From JAJDIA01 sp031555145 (GTDB taxonomy: Bacteria; Bacteroidota; Bacteroidia; Bacteroidales; Tannerellaceae), in assembly GCA_031555145.1 (NCBI GenBank), contig JAVBUR010000049.1:1-45491 (forward strand): a stretch of 45,491 nucleotides of DNA, read 5' to 3'. Made by a program: the position numbers and the translations under genes. The first letter of the stretch is position 1. Each line of letters begins with the position of its first letter. Below the pieces are notes generated by a model. The model made no database searches. It saw only the letters and a list, made by a program, of their open reading frames with translations, and was not told the origin of the DNA. Shown here in pieces: positions 8,513 to 16,326 of the stretch.

Positions 8513-8543
8513 AGGCAAAAAGTTATTATTAGGCAAGAAGTTA
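8513..8543 (+). repeat. 13-bp tandem repeat in hpt-adk spacer
   Basis: AGGCAAAAAGTTA (8513-8525) and AGGCAAGAAGTTA (8531-8543) differ at one base and are 18 bp apart, ending 19 nt before the adk ATG. They could be a repeated regulatory site or a slippage product. Confidence 0.4.
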
Positions 8544-8562
8544 CATAAAAGAGAAAACAAAT

Positions 8563-9138
8563 ATGTTGAACGTAGTTATTTTCGGCGCCCCGGGTTCAGG
8601 TAAAGGGACACAAAGCGAGTACATCATCAAGGAATTTGGACTTGATCATATTTCTACCGGCGAGGTATTGCGCGAAGAAATTAAAAACGAAACCGAACTG
8701 GGCAAGATTGCTAATTCTTACATCTCAAAGGGACAACTGGTGCCCGATGAGTTGATTGTGGACATACTGGCAAAGACATTAGATAGCCAGCCACATTCCA
8801 ACGGCGTTATTTTCGATGGCTTTCCCCGCACTATCCCGCAAGCGAAGGCGCTGAAAAAGATGTTGAATGAGCGTGGTACCGATGTCACCGTCATGATCAA
8901 CCTCCAGGTAGAAGAAGACGAACTGGTGCAACGACTGCTCGAACGCGGTAAAATTTCCGGTCGCTCGGACGACAACCTCGAAACGATCAAGTCCAGACTG
9001 GACGTATACCATAAACAAACAGAGCCGCTGGCTGATTATTATATTAAGGAAGGAAAGCATCATGCGATCCAGGGTACCGGTACGATAGAAGATATTTCCA
9101 ATCGCATCAGAACCTGTATACACAGCTTTGCTCACTAA
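8563..9138 (+). CDS. adk: adenylate kinase, short-lid form
   Basis: A 191-residue enzyme catalysing ATP + AMP = 2 ADP in the cytosol. The P-loop GAPGSGKGTQ is at residues 8-17, the AMP-binding region holds HISTGEVLREEI, and DGFPRTIPQA is the second signature. The lid is the short type (RGKISGRSDDN), lacking zinc-binding cysteines, which fits the ~190-residue Bacteroidota enzymes. The ATG at 8563 precedes MLNVVIFGAPGSG directly, leaving no doubt about the start. obg follows 25 nt later. Confidence 0.96.
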   Translation: MLNVVIFGAPGSGKGTQSEYIIKEFGLDHISTGEVLREEIKNETELGKIANSYISKGQLVPDELIVDILAKTLDSQPHSNGVIFDGFPRTIPQAKALKKMLNERGTDVTVMINLQVEEDELVQRLLERGKISGRSDDNLETIKSRLDVYHKQTEPLADYYIKEGKHHAIQGTGTIEDISNRIRTCIHSFAH

Positions 9139-9163
9139 ACCGTTTTTATTACACCGAACAAAT

Positions 9164-10336
9164 ATGGCTGAATCGAACTTCGTAGATTATGTAAAGATAT
9201 ATTGCCGCTCCGGTAAGGGTGGCAGAGGATCAACCCATTTCCGTCGGGAGAAATACATCCCGAAGGGAGGACCCGATGGTGGCAACGGAGGCAGAGGAGG
9301 TCATATATACCTGCGCGGCAACCGGAATTACTGGACATTGCTCCACCTAAAGTTTGAACGTCATATCCTGGCCACCAACGGTATCGGGGGGACTGCCAAG
9401 CGCAGCACCGGTAAAGACGGGGAAGACCGGGTGATTGAAGTACCTTGCGGCACCGTCGTCTATGATGCGGAAACGGGCGACTTCATCTGCGACGTCACCG
9501 AAGACGGACAGGAAGTGCTCCTGCTGAAAGGCGGACGCGGAGGCTTAGGCAACTTCAACTTCAAGTCGTCGACCAACCAGGCGCCCCGGTATGCCCAACC
9601 CGGCGAACCGGCGCTGGAGCGTACCATCATCATGCAACTGAAGTTGCTGGCCGATGTCGGACTGGTGGGCTTTCCCAATGCCGGTAAATCCACGTTACTG
9701 TCGGTGGTATCTGCCGCCAAACCGAAAATTGCCAATTATCCTTTCACCACATTGGAGCCCAACCTGGGGATTGTCAGCTATCGCGACAACCGCTCGTTTA
9801 TTATGGCCGATATCCCGGGGATTATCGAAGGCGCCAGTGAGGGAAAAGGCTTGGGCCTGCGTTTCCTGCGGCATATTGAACGGAATTCCCTGCTGCTCTT
9901 TATGATTCCGGGCGACACGGATGATATACGCAAAGAATATGAGATCCTGCATAACGAACTGGTCAAGTATAATCCCGACCTGCTCGACAAACGACGCGTA
10001 TTGGCCATCACCAAAAGTGATATGCTGGACGATGAGTTGATCGAAGGCCTGTCGCAGGAATTACCCGAAGGTATTCCGTACGTATTTATCTCGTCAGTCG
10101 CCCAAAAGGGGTTGATGGAACTGAAAGACTTGTTATGGACAGAACTCAACCGGGAAACATTCCATGAAGTAGAGCGTATCGTACATAAAAAGATCGATGT
10201 CAGCCAACTCCCCCCCGACGATTTCGAATGGGTGACACCAACGGATGAAGACGACGCCGATTGGGAGGACGAATGGGAAGATGACGATGAAGAATACGAT
10301 TGGGATGAAGAAGGGAATGAAAACAACAACCAATAA
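9164..10336 (+). CDS. obg: GTPase Obg (ribosome assembly)
   Basis: A 390-residue Obg-family GTPase that binds the 50S subunit and links GTP/ppGpp status to growth. The glycine-rich Obg fold fills residues 1-160 (repeated GGRGG, GGNGGRGG, GGRGGLGNFNF). The G domain has G1 GFPNAGKS near 168, switch region YPFTTLEPNLG, G3 DIPGII and G4 TKSD. The last ~35 residues form an extremely acidic, Trp-containing tail (WVTPTDEDDADWEDEWEDD and onward) in place of a structured C-terminal domain. Start at MAESNFVDYVKIYCRSG, which matches the family; the in-frame TTG... upstream extension overlaps adk. pgeF starts 10 nt after the stop. Confidence 0.95.
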   Translation: MAESNFVDYVKIYCRSGKGGRGSTHFRREKYIPKGGPDGGNGGRGGHIYLRGNRNYWTLLHLKFERHILATNGIGGTAKRSTGKDGEDRVIEVPCGTVVYDAETGDFICDVTEDGQEVLLLKGGRGGLGNFNFKSSTNQAPRYAQPGEPALERTIIMQLKLLADVGLVGFPNAGKSTLLSVVSAAKPKIANYPFTTLEPNLGIVSYRDNRSFIMADIPGIIEGASEGKGLGLRFLRHIERNSLLLFMIPGDTDDIRKEYEILHNELVKYNPDLLDKRRVLAITKSDMLDDELIEGLSQELPEGIPYVFISSVAQKGLMELKDLLWTELNRETFHEVERIVHKKIDVSQLPPDDFEWVTPTDEDDADWEDEWEDDDEEYDWDEEGNENNNQ

Positions 10337-10346
10337 GGAAATTCAG

Positions 10347-11144
10347 ATGTTGCAGTTCGACGGTTTAAGCCGTTTCTGCAACATCTTCCATTTTATATCC
10401 ACCCGTCAGGGAGGCGTAAGCAAAGGCGCTTATGAATCTTTCAACCTGGGTGTATACTGTAAGGATGCACCGGAGGCTGTTCGGGTGAATCGGCAGATGC
10501 TCTGTTCGGCAATCGGCATTCCGGACCACCGTCTCTTTGCCCCTTACCAGACACATGAAGACAAAATCGTCCATATCGACGCTTCTTTCCTTAACCTCCG
10601 GGCTGATGAACAGGAAAAAGAACTGCACGGGATCGATGCCCTGATCACCGATCAGCCCGGCTTGGCGATTGCAGTATCCACGGCCGACTGTGTCCCCGTC
10701 TTGCTCTATGCGCCCGAGAAACAAGTCGTTGCCGCCATCCATGCCGGTTGGCGAAGCACCGTTAAGCAGATCGTGGTGCAGACCGCCGAACGCCTGATCC
10801 GGGAATTCGACTGCGATCCATACACTATAGTGGCAGGTATAGGACCTTCCATCTGTCAGGACAGGTTTGAAGTGGGAGAAGAAGTGGGTGACACCTTTAG
10901 CGCAGCCGGTATTGACCTGGCACCGATAGCTGTCCGGCACCCAGGCACCGGTAAATTGCATATCGACCTATGGGAAGCGAACAGGCTACAATTAATACAA
11001 GCAGGTATCCTGCCCGAACATATCGAGATCGCAGGGCTGTGTACCTACACCCATTCCGACCTGTTCTTCTCTGCCCGCAGGCAAGGTCTTAACAGCGGCC
11101 GCATGTTGTCGGGGATAGGACTTCATCTGCCCGCTAACGACTAA
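10347..11144 (+). CDS. pgeF: PgeF/YfiH-type laccase-domain protein (purine nucleoside phosphorylase / peptidoglycan editing factor)
   Basis: A 265-residue member of the DUF152/YfiH family. Homologues have been reported as adenosine/purine nucleoside phosphorylase-deaminases and, in E. coli, as an editing factor preventing wrong amino acids in UDP-MurNAc-tripeptide. The metal/catalytic motifs are present: QTHEDKIVHID, STADCVPVLLY (Cys) and AAIHAGWRSTV (His). The C-terminal CTYTHSDLFFSARR motif is also typical. The start is MLQFDGLSRFCN; the longer frame runs into obg. The position next to hpt/adk suits a purine role, while the nearby peptidoglycan genes would suit the editing role. Confidence 0.88.
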   Translation: MLQFDGLSRFCNIFHFISTRQGGVSKGAYESFNLGVYCKDAPEAVRVNRQMLCSAIGIPDHRLFAPYQTHEDKIVHIDASFLNLRADEQEKELHGIDALITDQPGLAIAVSTADCVPVLLYAPEKQVVAAIHAGWRSTVKQIVVQTAERLIREFDCDPYTIVAGIGPSICQDRFEVGEEVGDTFSAAGIDLAPIAVRHPGTGKLHIDLWEANRLQLIQAGILPEHIEIAGLCTYTHSDLFFSARRQGLNSGRMLSGIGLHLPAND

Positions 11145-11282
11145 CGGATTATGTATCAGCCACACGCATAGCCCCGTACGCATGAATACCGGTGAAGGCA
11201 AAAGCGTCAAAGCTTCATTTAGTTAATTATACTTAATTTACACTCATACGGCCGATTTTATGCTAAAAAACATACAATTCCT

Positions 11283-11312
11283 TTTGTCATAACTGATTAA
11301 TCCCTAATTTTG
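11283..11312 (+). promoter_or_regulatory. promoter of the winged-helix gene
   Basis: TTTG at 11283-11286, an 18-nt spacer and TAATTTTG at 11305-11312 match the Bacteroidota consensus very well. The ATG is 29 nt downstream. Confidence 0.65.
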
Positions 11313-11341
11313 CTGCCGTTAAACATATTAATAGCCCTAAA

Positions 11342-11542
11342 ATGATTGAATTAATTGGAACAAATGCCGGTCTTGTATGGAATACATTGAATGAAAGCGG
11401 CAAATTGAATGTCAAAGACGTTAAAAAGGCAACTAAGATTAAAGCAGACAAGGACTTGTATGCTGCAATGGGTTGGTTGGCCAAAGAAGGCAAATTGGCT
11501 TTTGAAGAAGTAGAAGGCGACCTGTTCATCGTGTTGGTGTAA
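11342..11542 (+). CDS. small winged helix-turn-helix protein (DUF2582 type)
   Basis: A 66-residue protein, IELIGTNAGLVWNTLNESGKLNV onward, that fits the single-domain winged-helix family DUF2582 (PF10771) common in Bacteroidota. A three-helix HTH core (VKDVKKATKIKADKDLYAAMGWLAKEGKL) is followed by a two-strand wing (AFEEVEGDLFIVLV). Function is unassigned: it could bind DNA or act as a protein-interaction module. It is monocistronic, with its own strong promoter and a terminator just after the stop, which suggests good expression. Confidence 0.8.
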   Translation: MIELIGTNAGLVWNTLNESGKLNVKDVKKATKIKADKDLYAAMGWLAKEGKLAFEEVEGDLFIVLV

Positions 11543-11577
11543 ACCACCGGACGAACCTGTCAGCTAATAGGAAAAAG

Positions 11578-11608
11578 AGGCTGTTCGATTTTGTTGGACA
11601 GCCTTTTG
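11578..11608 (+). terminator. terminator of the winged-helix gene
   Basis: AGGCTGT...ACAGCCT stem (7 bp, 11578-11584 with 11598-11604) followed by a short TTTT run, 36 nt after the stop. Confidence 0.6.
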
Positions 11609-11672
11609 TGTGTCCAGACCTCAACTGATAGATCAACCTGTCTATTCATTTCATATTTTTATTCCGCGTTTG

Positions 11673-11703
11673 TTGGTTTATTCGATTCTTAATTCTACTT
11701 TTG
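11673..11703 (+). promoter_or_regulatory. promoter of the zapB-like/zapA genes
   Basis: TTG at 11673-11675, a 20-nt spacer and TACTTTTG at 11696-11703. The ATG at 11722 follows after 18 nt, so the leader is very short. Confidence 0.6.
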
Positions 11704-11721
11704 TGTAGAATTTGGTGTGAA

Positions 11722-12015
11722 ATGACCGAGAATGAGAAAAGACTGTTAGCTGTATTGGAGGTGCGAGTTCGTGATTTGATGGCCAAAAGTGATTTGCAGA
11801 GGCAACGAATAAACGAACTCAATCTGGCATTGGAGAAAAGAAACGATGAAATACAGCAAACAAAACAGACCATCGAACAATTACACACCAGGTATGATAA
11901 CATATTGACGGCGCACGCTGTTTCATTAGATGAAGGAGATATAAAAAACGCCCGAATGCGGTTATCAAAGTTAGTGCGGGAAGTTGACAAGTGCATTGCA
12001 CTATTAAACGAATAG
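11722..12015 (+). CDS. small coiled-coil protein preceding ZapA (ZapB-like candidate)
   Basis: A 97-residue, highly charged protein with a near-continuous coiled coil from about residue 5 to 60 (EKRLLAVLEVRVRDLMAKSD, ALEKRNDEIQQTKQTIEQLH). A shorter C-terminal helical region (ARMRLSKLVREVDKCIALL) follows. No signal peptide or membrane segment. I do not recognise a named family with certainty. Its place 5 nt upstream of zapA, its size and its coiled coil recall ZapB, the coiled-coil partner of ZapA in E. coli, so a divisome role is inferred. Start MTENEKRLL is preferred over an in-frame TTG 21 nt upstream that overlaps the promoter. Confidence 0.7.
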   Translation: MTENEKRLLAVLEVRVRDLMAKSDLQRQRINELNLALEKRNDEIQQTKQTIEQLHTRYDNILTAHAVSLDEGDIKNARMRLSKLVREVDKCIALLNE

Positions 12016-12020
12016 ACGCA

Positions 12021-12323
12021 ATGAACGATAATGTTTTTAAAATACATGTTGACATAGCCGGAAAAAACTACGGTCTGACCATCAACAGAAGCGAAGAAGA
12101 ATTGGTTCGCGAAGCGGCCAAGCAGATTCGCCAGCAAATGATGCAATACCGAAAGAAATTCTCCGGGGAACCGGATCTGACAGATAAAGAACTGTTAGCC
12201 ATGGTGACGTTGCAATTGTCAATAGAGAACCTGAAAAACGAACACAGGAACGACACAAGTCCTTTCACCGAAAAAATACTTGAACTCACACAAGAGTTGG
12301 AGGATTACCTGAAAGACGAGTGA
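12021..12323 (+). CDS. zapA: cell division protein ZapA
   Basis: A 100-residue ZapA-family protein, which tethers and cross-links FtsZ filaments at midcell. The N-terminal globular part (KIHVDIAGKNYGLTINRSEEELVREAAKQI) matches the family, with the C-terminal helix (DKELLAMVTLQLSIENLKNE) forming the dimer/tetramer coiled coil. It begins 5 nt after the coiled-coil gene. The next gene, rny, is separated by a hairpin. E. coli places 6S RNA after zapA; the 103-nt gap here is too short for that. Confidence 0.88.
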   Translation: MNDNVFKIHVDIAGKNYGLTINRSEEELVREAAKQIRQQMMQYRKKFSGEPDLTDKELLAMVTLQLSIENLKNEHRNDTSPFTEKILELTQELEDYLKDE

Positions 12324-12349
12324 CTACGTATAAAAAAGACATTCCCCCG

Positions 12350-12394
12350 CACTGCTATTGCACCGGTTTCCGTGTGCAGGAGTAGTGTTTTTTT
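12350..12394 (+). terminator. terminator after zapA
   Basis: CACTGCT pairs with AGTAGTG (one G-T), an inner GCAC/GTGC stem extends the hairpin, and seven T follow at 12388-12394. rny starts 32 nt later, so read-through or its own promoter must supply it. Confidence 0.65.
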
Positions 12395-12426
12395 ATATCT
12401 ATATATGAACTTAAATTATTTGTAAA

Positions 12427-13962
12427 ATGGAATTGTATATCATATTACCAATTGTAGCCTTCCTCGTGGGAGGCGTGCTGGTATGGGTTGGGACGCGATT
12501 CCTTTTCAAGTCGAAGTATAATTCCATACTTCAGGAAGCGGAAAAGGAAGCCGAAGTGATCAAGAAGAATAAACTGCTCGAAGTAAAGGAGAAGTTCCTC
12601 CACCTGAAAGCCGACCTGGAAAAGCAGGTATCCCAACGCAACGCAAAGATCCAGTCGTATGAGTCGAAGTTGAAACAAAAAGAAATGTCTATCAACCAAC
12701 GCATCGACGACCTCCAGCGCAAAAACAGTGAAGTTGACACCGTCAAAGAGAACCTCAACGTTCAACTCGAAGTGATCGATAAGAAGAAACAGGAACTCGA
12801 CCGTATTCACCAACGGGAAGTAGAGCAACTGGAAACCCTCTCCGGCCTGTCGGCTGAAGAAGCCAAAGAACGATTGATCGAATCGCTGAAAGACGAAGCC
12901 AAGTCGCAAGCCACCTCCTATATTAACGAGATCGTGGAAGAAGCCAAGCTGTCGGCTAACAAGGAAGCGAAAAAGATCATCATCCAGTCTATCCAACGCG
13001 TAGCCACTGAAACGGCGATCGAGAACTCCATCACCGTATTCCATATCGAATCTGACGAAATCAAAGGACGTATCATCGGCCGCGAAGGACGTAACATCCG
13101 CGCACTCGAAGCTGCTACCGGTATTGAGATCGTGGTAGACGACACCCCGGAAGCCATCGTGCTTTCAGGTTTCGACCCCGTACGCAGGGAAGTAGCCCGT
13201 CTGGCCTTGCACCAGCTGGTACAAGACGGACGTATCCACCCCGCCCGCATCGAAGAAGTCGTAACCAAGGTACGCAAGCAAGTGGAAGAAGAAGTGATCG
13301 AAACCGGTAAACGTACCGCTATCGACCTCGGTATCCATGGCTTGCACCCTGAACTGATTCGTCTGATCGGTAAGATGAAATACCGTTCGTCTTACGGACA
13401 AAACCTCTTGCAGCACGCCCGTGAAACAGCTAACCTTTGTGCCGTTATGGCATCCGAGTTGGGATTAAACCCGAAGAAAGCTAAACGCGCCGGTCTGTTG
13501 CACGACATTGGTAAGGTACCCGATGACGAGCCCGAATTGCCGCACGCCATTCTTGGGATGAAACTGTGCGAGAAGTACAAAGAGAAACCGGATATCTGCA
13601 ACGCCGTCGGTGCCCACCACGACGAAGTGGAAATGCAAACCCTGCTGGCACCGATCGTACAGGTCTGCGATGCCATCTCCGGAGCACGTCCGGGAGCACG
13701 CCGTGAAATTGTGGAAGCCTACATCAAGCGCCTGAACGACCTTGAACAACTGGCCCTTTCCTATCCGGGCGTAGTAAAGACGTATGCCATCCAGGCCGGA
13801 CGCGAACTGCGTGTGATCGTTGGTGCCGATAAGATCGACGACAAAGACACCGAAAGCCTGTCGGCCGAAATCGCCAAGAAGATCCAGGACGAGATGACCT
13901 ACCCGGGACAAGTAAAGATCACCGTGATCCGCGAAACCCGAGCAGTCAGCTATGCCAAATAA
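12427..13962 (+). CDS. rny: ribonuclease Y
   Basis: A 511-residue membrane-anchored endoribonuclease that starts mRNA decay. It has an N-terminal transmembrane helix (about 3-22, LYIILPIVAFLVGGVLVWVG) and a long coiled coil (about 30-190). A KH RNA-binding domain (GRIIGREGRNIRALE near 214) and a metal-dependent HD domain follow, with H330 (QHARETANL) and the HD pair H359-D360 (LLHDIGKV). The protein has the family's full usual length and domain order. It stands between two terminators. Confidence 0.96.
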   Translation: MELYIILPIVAFLVGGVLVWVGTRFLFKSKYNSILQEAEKEAEVIKKNKLLEVKEKFLHLKADLEKQVSQRNAKIQSYESKLKQKEMSINQRIDDLQRKNSEVDTVKENLNVQLEVIDKKKQELDRIHQREVEQLETLSGLSAEEAKERLIESLKDEAKSQATSYINEIVEEAKLSANKEAKKIIIQSIQRVATETAIENSITVFHIESDEIKGRIIGREGRNIRALEAATGIEIVVDDTPEAIVLSGFDPVRREVARLALHQLVQDGRIHPARIEEVVTKVRKQVEEEVIETGKRTAIDLGIHGLHPELIRLIGKMKYRSSYGQNLLQHARETANLCAVMASELGLNPKKAKRAGLLHDIGKVPDDEPELPHAILGMKLCEKYKEKPDICNAVGAHHDEVEMQTLLAPIVQVCDAISGARPGARREIVEAYIKRLNDLEQLALSYPGVVKTYAIQAGRELRVIVGADKIDDKDTESLSAEIAKKIQDEMTYPGQVKITVIRETRAVSYAK

Positions 13963-13982
13963 CCGGTGATTCCATCATCAAT

Positions 13983-14015
13983 AAAGGCTGCACCTACTCG
14001 ATGCGGCCTTTTTTA
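13983..14015 (+). terminator. terminator of rny
   Basis: AAAGGCTGCA pairs with TGCGGCCTTT (8-10 bp, one G-T) and continues into a T run; it lies 20 nt after the rny stop. Confidence 0.75.
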
Positions 14016-14087
14016 TTTCCAAAAATCCCGACTGATACAACCTATTCATGAAATTATAGTGTATCTTCGTAACGAAAAGCTACAGGC

Positions 14088-15518
14088 ATGATCACAGAAG
14101 AACTTAGCAAATTATACGCATCTCATACCGGTTCACCCGTTGCCGACATTATCGAATTACCGTCTTCAGGCTCTAACCGCCGCTATTTCAGGCTGTATGG
14201 AGTCCAAACGTTGATTGGCGTAAGCGGAACTTCGCACGAAGAGAACAAGGCCTTTATCTATATGGCGTCACACTTCAAAGCGAAAGGGCTTCCTGTTCCC
14301 GAAGTATATTGCTGGTCGGCCGATCAGGCCTTTTACCTCCAGGAAGATCTGGGCGACACTCTTTTGTTCCATGCCATTGAGAAAGGACGCAAAAGCTGTG
14401 TGTTTGATGAAGCCGAACGCCTGTTGCTGCATAAAACCATCGCCCTGCTGCCGGCTGTCCAGTTCGCAGGTGCCGACGGCCTGGATTTTTCGTACTGTTA
14501 TCCCCAACCGGCATTCAACGAACGGTCGATCCTCTGGGATCTGAACTACTTCAAATACTGTTTCCTCAAAGCCACCGGGATGGACTTTCAGGAAAACAGA
14601 CTGGAAGATGACTTCCAACAGATGAGCGACGTACTGCTCCAAAGTTCCTCCGATACGTTTATGTACCGCGATTTCCAGTCGCGCAACGTCATGATCAAAG
14701 ACGGCAAACCTTGGTTCATCGACTTCCAGGGCGGACGGAAAGGGCCGATCTACTACGATGTAGCCTCCTTTCTCTGGCAGGCGAAAGCCAACTATCCGGA
14801 AGCCCTCCGCAATGAATTATTACTAACGTATATGGAAGCGCTGAAGCAGTATATCCCGGTCGACGAGGCCCGTTTCCTCGACCAGTTGCGTCATTTCGTC
14901 CTCTTCCGTACCTTGCAGGTACTGGGTGCGTATGGCTTCCGGGGCTATTTTGAGAAAAAGCCCCACTTTATCCAGAGCGTGCCTTTTGCCCTGGATAACC
15001 TGCGACAGCTGTTGCGCGACAACTACCCCGAATACCCCTATCTCTGCCAGGTACTACGCGAACTAACGGAACTGAAGCAATTCTCCGACGATATCCGCAA
15101 ACAGACCCTGGAAGTACGCGTCGTAAGCTTTGCCTACAAAAAAGGCATCCCCAACGATCCTTCGGGCAACGGCGGTGGCTTCGTATTCGACTGTCGCGCC
15201 ATCAACAACCCCGGGAAATATGAACGGTACAACCACTTCACCGGACTGGATGAACCCGTGATCCGCTACCTCGAAGAAGACGGAGAGATTACCGGCTTTC
15301 TCGACCATGTATTTGTCATGGTGGATTCATCCGTACAACGATATATCGACCGCGGCTTCACCAATCTGATGGTAAGCTTCGGCTGTACGGGCGGGCAACA
15401 CCGTTCCGTATATTCGGCACAACACATGGCCGAGCACCTGAACCGGAAGTTCGGCGTACGTGTCGACCTGGTTCACCGCGAACAAAACATTGAACAAATA
15501 TTCGAAGCTACTCTATGA
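14088..15518 (+). CDS. AmgK-like sugar phosphotransferase fused to a RapZ C-terminal domain
   Basis: A 476-residue two-domain cytosolic protein. Residues 1-325 form an aminoglycoside phosphotransferase-type kinase. The catalytic loop is FMYRDFQSRNVM (D195, N200) and the metal-binding DFG-like motif is FIDFQGG (D212), closest in style to AmgK, the anomeric kinase for N-acetylmuramate/N-acetylglucosamine. Residues 341-470 match the C-terminal domain of RapZ (VVSFAYKKGIP, FVFDCRAINNP, FTGLDEPV, GCTGGQHRS at 432-440). That is the part which in E. coli binds glucosamine-6-phosphate and the sRNA GlmZ. The RapZ N-terminal P-loop domain is absent. The next gene, a MurU-like nucleotidyltransferase, overlaps the stop by 4 nt. 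The exact sugar is inferred. Confidence 0.85.
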   Translation: MITEELSKLYASHTGSPVADIIELPSSGSNRRYFRLYGVQTLIGVSGTSHEENKAFIYMASHFKAKGLPVPEVYCWSADQAFYLQEDLGDTLLFHAIEKGRKSCVFDEAERLLLHKTIALLPAVQFAGADGLDFSYCYPQPAFNERSILWDLNYFKYCFLKATGMDFQENRLEDDFQQMSDVLLQSSSDTFMYRDFQSRNVMIKDGKPWFIDFQGGRKGPIYYDVASFLWQAKANYPEALRNELLLTYMEALKQYIPVDEARFLDQLRHFVLFRTLQVLGAYGFRGYFEKKPHFIQSVPFALDNLRQLLRDNYPEYPYLCQVLRELTELKQFSDDIRKQTLEVRVVSFAYKKGIPNDPSGNGGGFVFDCRAINNPGKYERYNHFTGLDEPVIRYLEEDGEITGFLDHVFVMVDSSVQRYIDRGFTNLMVSFGCTGGQHRSVYSAQHMAEHLNRKFGVRVDLVHREQNIEQIFEATL

Positions 15519-16258
15519 ATGCAATGATTTTTGCCGCCGGTTTGGGCACACGACTCAAACCGCTAACCGACAACACCCCTAAAGCGCTCATTCCGGTCGG
15601 AGGGAAACCGATGCTTGAGCATATCATCCTGAAGCTGAAAGCGGCCGGCTTCGATCATATTGTGATTAACATCCACCATCTGGGCCAGCAGATCGTCGAT
15701 TTCCTGGCGGCTAACGACAATTTCGGCATTGACATCCATATCTCCGACGAGCGCGACTACCTGCTCGACACCGGCGGAGGCATCAAGAAGGCTGCCCATT
15801 TCTTCCGGAACGGCAAGCCGATCCTGGTACACAATGTCGACATCATCTCTAACGTCGACCTGTTGCAAATCTACAACAGCCACTTGGAGAATAAGCCTCT
15901 GGCCACCTTATTGGTAAGCCAGCGAGACACCTCGCGTTACCTGCTGTTCGATAAACAAAACAAACTGTGCGGATGGCGAAACCGCGACACCGGCGAGGTC
16001 AAATCGTACTACCCGCAATTCGACCCCCGGCAGTATAAGGAGTTCGCCTTTGGAGGCGTACACGTCCTTTCGCCTGAGATCTTTGAGTGGATGGAAGAAT
16101 GGACCGGTAAGTTCCCCATCATTAACTTCTACCTGTCCATCTGCGCTAAGACCACGATCCAGGCCTTTCCGGCGGAAAACCTCAACCTGATCGACATCGG
16201 CAAACCCGATGCCATCGCGCAAGCCGAAGCCTGGCTCCGCGCCGATGGTGTGATCTGA
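15515..16258 (+). CDS. MurU-like sugar-1-phosphate nucleotidyltransferase
   Basis: A 247-residue nucleotidyltransferase of the NTP_transferase family. The signature AAGLGTRLKPLTDNTPKALIPVGGKPM fills residues 7-33, the metal-binding Asp is in LVHNVDIISNVD, and ISDERDYLLDTGGGIKKAA is the substrate loop. Its size, without a C-terminal beta-helix, fits MurU, which makes UDP-MurNAc from MurNAc-1-phosphate. Together with the kinase fused to RapZ-C immediately upstream (ATGA overlap, so translational coupling), it would complete a two-step route from free amino sugar to UDP-sugar. A different hexose-1-phosphate substrate cannot be excluded. Confidence 0.87.
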   Translation: MNAMIFAAGLGTRLKPLTDNTPKALIPVGGKPMLEHIILKLKAAGFDHIVINIHHLGQQIVDFLAANDNFGIDIHISDERDYLLDTGGGIKKAAHFFRNGKPILVHNVDIISNVDLLQIYNSHLENKPLATLLVSQRDTSRYLLFDKQNKLCGWRNRDTGEVKSYYPQFDPRQYKEFAFGGVHVLSPEIFEWMEEWTGKFPIINFYLSICAKTTIQAFPAENLNLIDIGKPDAIAQAEAWLRADGVI

Positions 16259-16269
16259 CCGCCACCCGC

Positions 16270-16316
16270 ATAAAATAAAAAGCCGCTCCTTTCGGGAACG
16301 GCTTTTCTTATTTTAT
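16270..16316. terminator. bidirectional terminator between murU-like gene and IMPDH gene
   Basis: AAAAGCCG (16278-16285) pairs with CGGCTTTT (16299-16306), with A-rich sequence on one side and T-rich on the other, so it can end both convergent transcripts. Confidence 0.8.
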
Positions 16317-16326
16317 GAGACGGGGA

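Noticed and set aside
12324..12426. 6S RNA after zapA, as in E. coli
   Set aside because: The gap is 103 nt and is filled by a terminator hairpin; too short for a 6S RNA.
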